A DNA stretch of 7,410 bases from Sphingobacteriia bacterium (GTDB lineage: Bacteria; Bacteroidota; Bacteroidia; UBA7662), in assembly GCA_009926245.1 (NCBI GenBank), contig RFPG01000056.1, positions 1 through 7,410 on the forward strand, read 5' to 3'. Positions 5,229 to 7,410 of this stretch are shown piece after piece. Both the position numbers and the translations under genes were made by a program. The notes under the pieces were generated by a model. That model made no database searches and was not told the DNA's origin. It was given only the letters and a program-made list of their open reading frames with translations. The stretch's first letter is position 1, and every line of letters starts with the position of its first letter.

Positions 5229-5702
5229 ATGAAATGGCCTGAAATTTTGCTGGGGGTGTATGTTCTTTACGCATTATGGAAGGGTTACCAAAAGGGCTTG
5301 GTCGGTGTTTTGTTGGACTGGGTGGGTTTATTGCTTGCCTTGGCGTTGGTTTATGCCCTGTTCTCGGGTGGTACCGCCTTCTTGGAAAAGTTGGTACCTC
5401 CGGCCATGATTCGAGACGGGGGGAAAGCCCTGGCCTTGCTTTTGGTGGTGGTGGCTGTTCGGCTGGGGCTTTGGGCATTGAGCAAGGCTTCGGGTTGGAT
5501 GGCCCGCAAAATCGGGTTGGAATTGCCCTACCGAATAATGGGTGCCTTTCTTCAGGTTGGTCAGGGCTTGGTAATCTGGTCCGTTTTGGCAGCTTGGATC
5601 GCTGGTTTTGAGGGGGGCGAAGTCTGGTTTCGGAAGATGTGGCCCTGGACGGGGTGGCTATGGTTGGAATGGGGTCGTGGACTTTTGGCTATTTTTCCCT
5701 GA
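5229..5702 (+). CDS. cvpA: CvpA family membrane protein
   Basis: This 157-residue protein is dominated by hydrophobic helices at roughly residues 5-17, 24-43, 65-84 and 107-126, with the CvpA-like opening (ILLGVYVLYALWKGYQKGLVGVLLDWVGLL), where GYxKGLV-x-L...G-L-LAL is the recognisable part. CvpA was named for colicin V production in E. coli and is an inner-membrane protein linked to envelope stress tolerance; its activity is unknown. The end is unusually Trp-rich (seven Trp in residues 123-148). I chose the ATG at 5229; the TTG at 5202 lies in the promoter region. The pabA-type gene begins 7 bp after the stop, so the genes are likely one transcript. Confidence 0.85.
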   Translation: MKWPEILLGVYVLYALWKGYQKGLVGVLLDWVGLLLALALVYALFSGGTAFLEKLVPPAMIRDGGKALALLLVVVAVRLGLWALSKASGWMARKIGLELPYRIMGAFLQVGQGLVIWSVLAAWIAGFEGGEVWFRKMWPWTGWLWLEWGRGLLAIFP

Positions 5703-5709
5703 GCGTACC

Positions 5710-6339
5710 ATGGACCGATTCTTGCTTTTGGACAACCGCGATAGTTTTACCTACAACTTGAGGGCTTGGGTTCTTAAGGCCGGCTATCAATGCCGTGTGG
5801 TGGATCATCATCAAGGCCCTGAAGCGTGGGAAGCGTGGTCTTGGGATGCCGCCATTTTGGGGCCAGGGCCAGGGACCCCCGCTAAGGCAGGCCGACTCAT
5901 GTCTTTTGTGGATCGATACGCCGAAGAAAAGCCTTTGTTGGGGATTTGTCTGGGCCACCAAGCCTTGGGTTTGAAGGCGGGCGCTCAACTGGTCCATGCT
6001 TCGGCGCCTGTACACGGCAAACGAAGTTTTTTGCGTTGGGATCAGCCGATGTGTGATTTGTTTCAACACAATTACAACTCAAAGCTCACCCAATTTGAAG
6101 GAGGGCAAGTGATGCGCTATCATTCGCTGGTCTTGGACAGAGTTCCCGAAACCTACCAGCTTTTGGCCACCGCTTTGGACGATGGAACCATTCAAGCCAT
6201 GCGGCACCTCAACAAGCCACTTTGGGGTTATCAGTTTCATCCTGAGTCAATTACGACCGATTCATCCCAGGCATGGCTTCAGCTATTTGTTGAAAATGCC
6301 CTGAGGCCTCAACCCCTTTCCCTTCCATCTTTTTATTAG
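5710..6339 (+). CDS. pabA: PabA/TrpG-type glutamine amidotransferase subunit (aminodeoxychorismate or anthranilate synthase component II)
   Basis: The 209-residue class I glutaminase begins LLLDNRDSFTYNL (5-17) and carries GPGPGTP (51-57), the nucleophile C80 in GICLGHQ, HGK (102-104), RYHSL (136-140), and the catalytic H177 and E179 in FHPES. It would release ammonia from glutamine for a chorismate-using partner, giving 4-amino-4-deoxychorismate (folate) or anthranilate (tryptophan). The two types cannot be told apart by motif here. No trp genes are nearby, which makes me lean to PabA, weakly. The synthase (component I) partner is not in this window. I chose the ATG at 5710: it matches the family N-terminus, while the longer open frame back to 5608 overlaps cvpA. 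Gaps to cvpA (7 bp) and nadK (13 bp) suggest an operon. Confidence 0.9.
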   Translation: MDRFLLLDNRDSFTYNLRAWVLKAGYQCRVVDHHQGPEAWEAWSWDAAILGPGPGTPAKAGRLMSFVDRYAEEKPLLGICLGHQALGLKAGAQLVHASAPVHGKRSFLRWDQPMCDLFQHNYNSKLTQFEGGQVMRYHSLVLDRVPETYQLLATALDDGTIQAMRHLNKPLWGYQFHPESITTDSSQAWLQLFVENALRPQPLSLPSFY

Positions 6340-6352
6340 CATCTTAGGTACC

Positions 6353-7279
6353 ATGACCACGACCCAACTACTGGTTTACGCCAGGCCATCTATAAAGCAC
6401 CAGCTAGCTGGTCTGCGGGCATTGCGCGATGCCGCGTCTCTCAAGGGTCTGGCTTTGCGCTGGCACCGTTCGTTGGAGCCTTTGGTGCGGGAAGAGTTAA
6501 ACATTGAGAACCCTGATTTCTTTGGGCAGGCCGGTAGCGGTCCCGATGTATGGGGGGTTGAGGAACCATCGACCCTTGCCGGGGCCGCGATGGTATTGGT
6601 ATTGGGTGGTGATGGCACCATGCTGGATACGGTTCCATTGGCAGTTGGGGCCCAATTGCCGGTTTTTGGTTTCCATTTTGGTCGCCTCGGTTTTTTGAGT
6701 TCGGCCGGAGGTACCGAAGATATTCCCCGGGCCTTGGAGGCCATTCGGAACGGAGAGGTATTGTTGGAGGAGCGTAGCCTCTTGGAATGCAAATACCCCA
6801 AGGGTCCTGGTCAATCGGGTTTGGTCTATGCGCTCAACGAAGTTGCTTTGCACCGAATGGGGGCCGGTCTCATGCGGGTTGCCTGCACCCTGGATGGTGA
6901 ATTACTCAATCGTTACCAAGCGGATGGTCTCTTGGTGGCGACCCCAACCGGTTCCACGGCATATTCCATGAGTTGCGGTGGCCCTATCGTCCTACCGCAG
7001 AGTAAGGTGTGGACCATTACCCCGGTCGCTGGGCATCAACTGGGCATTCGGCCGGTGGTTGTGGATCAAAGCGTTCGGATCACCCTGCGGACCGAGACGG
7101 AATCCAACGGCGGTCCTGCCCGGTTGATGGTGGATGGGAAGGTCCTGGATTGGGCCGAACAAGGGCAAATCGACCTGGGTCTTTCCTCGCGACCCCTGCG
7201 ATTGGCCAGGTTCAAGGGGTTTTCGCATTTGGATAACCTCAAAACCAAACTCCTTTGGGGCCTGGACCCTCGGGGTTAA
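6353..7279 (+). CDS. nadK: NAD kinase
   Basis: The 308-residue protein is of normal length for bacterial NAD kinase, which phosphorylates NAD+ to NADP+ in the cytoplasm. Visible motifs are GGDGTM (85-90, catalytic Asp 87), GRLGFL (110-115), the NE pair N162-E163 in ALNEVALHR, and DGLLVATPTGSTAYSMSCGGPI (191-212), followed by ITPVAGHQLGIRPVVV (222-237). In the usual bacterial GIN-x-G-x-LGFL segment this protein reads GFHFGRLGFL, with His in place of Asn, which resembles the eukaryotic form as I remember it. All core residues are present, so activity is expected. The ATG at 6353 follows the pabA-type stop by 13 bp. No terminator is seen after the TAA at 7277-7279; an exported-protein gene starts 48 bp later. 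Confidence 0.96.
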   Translation: MTTTQLLVYARPSIKHQLAGLRALRDAASLKGLALRWHRSLEPLVREELNIENPDFFGQAGSGPDVWGVEEPSTLAGAAMVLVLGGDGTMLDTVPLAVGAQLPVFGFHFGRLGFLSSAGGTEDIPRALEAIRNGEVLLEERSLLECKYPKGPGQSGLVYALNEVALHRMGAGLMRVACTLDGELLNRYQADGLLVATPTGSTAYSMSCGGPIVLPQSKVWTITPVAGHQLGIRPVVVDQSVRITLRTETESNGGPARLMVDGKVLDWAEQGQIDLGLSSRPLRLARFKGFSHLDNLKTKLLWGLDPRG

Positions 7280-7290
7280 TTTCTGCATTT

Positions 7291-7321
7291 TTTGCGGTAT
7301 TTTCGCCTTTTGGCTAATTTG
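7291..7321 (+). promoter_or_regulatory. Possible promoter for the gene starting at 7328
   Basis: TTTG at 7291-7294 fits the -33 element and TAATTTG at 7315-7321 is a -7 element with one base missing in the spacer; the centres are about 26 bp apart. A transcript would start only a few bases before the ATG at 7328, so it would be nearly leaderless. Read-through from nadK is the other option. Confidence 0.33.
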
Positions 7322-7327
7322 TTTGGT

Positions 7328-7410
7328 ATGAAAGATTGGTATTGCATTTCCCGAAGAGCCCTGCTAATCACCTTGGTGGGGTTCGGTCTGGTTCCGGTAC
7401 AGGGACTGGC
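7328..7410 (+). CDS. Start of an exported protein (3' end outside window)
   Basis: Twenty-seven codons are visible from the ATG at 7328. They encode a signal-peptide-like N-terminus: charged and polar MKDWYCISRR, then a hydrophobic run ALLITLVGFGLVPV, then QGLA. In many Bacteroidota, as I recall, the gene after nadK encodes a DUF6089-type outer-membrane beta-barrel protein, followed by the undecaprenyl diphosphate synthase and bamA; this fragment would fit such a protein, but the family cannot be shown from 27 residues. Confidence 0.62.
   Translation, partial: MKDWYCISRRALLITLVGFGLVPVQGL

Noticed and set aside
5202..5231. TTGACA as a sigma-70-type -35 box for cvpA
   Set aside because: No matching -10 or -7 element lies at a workable distance, and this phylum does not use that consensus for its main sigma factor.
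5608..5709. Extended start of the PabA-type protein
   Set aside because: The extra 34 codons overlap cvpA in another frame, and the family N-terminus begins at the ATG 5710.
1..7410. Defence system, mobile element, CRISPR or new multi-gene system
   Set aside because: Every large frame is explained by a housekeeping or envelope gene; there are no transposase, integrase, nuclease-effector or regularly spaced repeat signatures.

Overview
The window looks like part of a Bacteroidota chromosome. The support is a gldH-type gliding lipoprotein, a secreted protein with a type IX secretion (T9SS) C-terminal domain, a RicT-type PSP1 protein directly upstream of gldH, a DUF4920 lipoprotein, promoter elements of the TAnnTTTG (-7) kind, and almost no Shine-Dalgarno sequences. 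Base composition is moderately GC-rich for the phylum and genes are tightly packed. This points to a Flavobacteriales- or Sphingobacteriia-like lineage, but I cannot place it more finely. Nothing indicates a mobile element, phage, CRISPR array, rRNA or tRNA.

Layout. (1) 3-871, plus: the 3' end of ricT overlaps gldH by one base. (2) 861-2677, minus: rpsT, radC and a T9SS-sorted secreted protein run leftwards, and the last one overlaps the end of gldH by 11 bp. A strong intrinsic terminator lies between rpsT and radC, a few bases before the radC start. (3) 2678-2754 is a 77-bp divergent promoter region. (4) 2755-3716, plus: two lipoproteins, a DUF4920 protein and a small protein with a C-terminal CxxCH haem-attachment motif, are 2 bp apart. 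(5) 3717-3796 is a short intergenic stretch with stacked palindromes and degenerate 9-bp repeats. (6) 3797-4789, plus: an exported zinc-dependent phospholipase C / S1-P1 nuclease-like protein. (7) 4813-5169, minus: a small RlpA-type double-psi beta-barrel protein. (8) 5229-7279, plus: a compact cluster of a CvpA-family membrane protein, a PabA/TrpG-type glutaminase and NAD kinase, followed at 7328 by the start of another exported protein that runs off the window.

Most genes are housekeeping (ribosomal protein S20, NAD kinase, PabA-type glutaminase, RadC) or cell-envelope functions (GldH, T9SS cargo, RlpA, CvpA, lipoproteins). No obvious new multi-gene system is present. The points most worth a second look are the interlocked divergent promoters at 2699-2735, the terminator between rpsT and radC, the DUF4920/haem lipoprotein pair, the palindrome cluster at 3682-3792, and the N-terminal maturation question in the zinc hydrolase.
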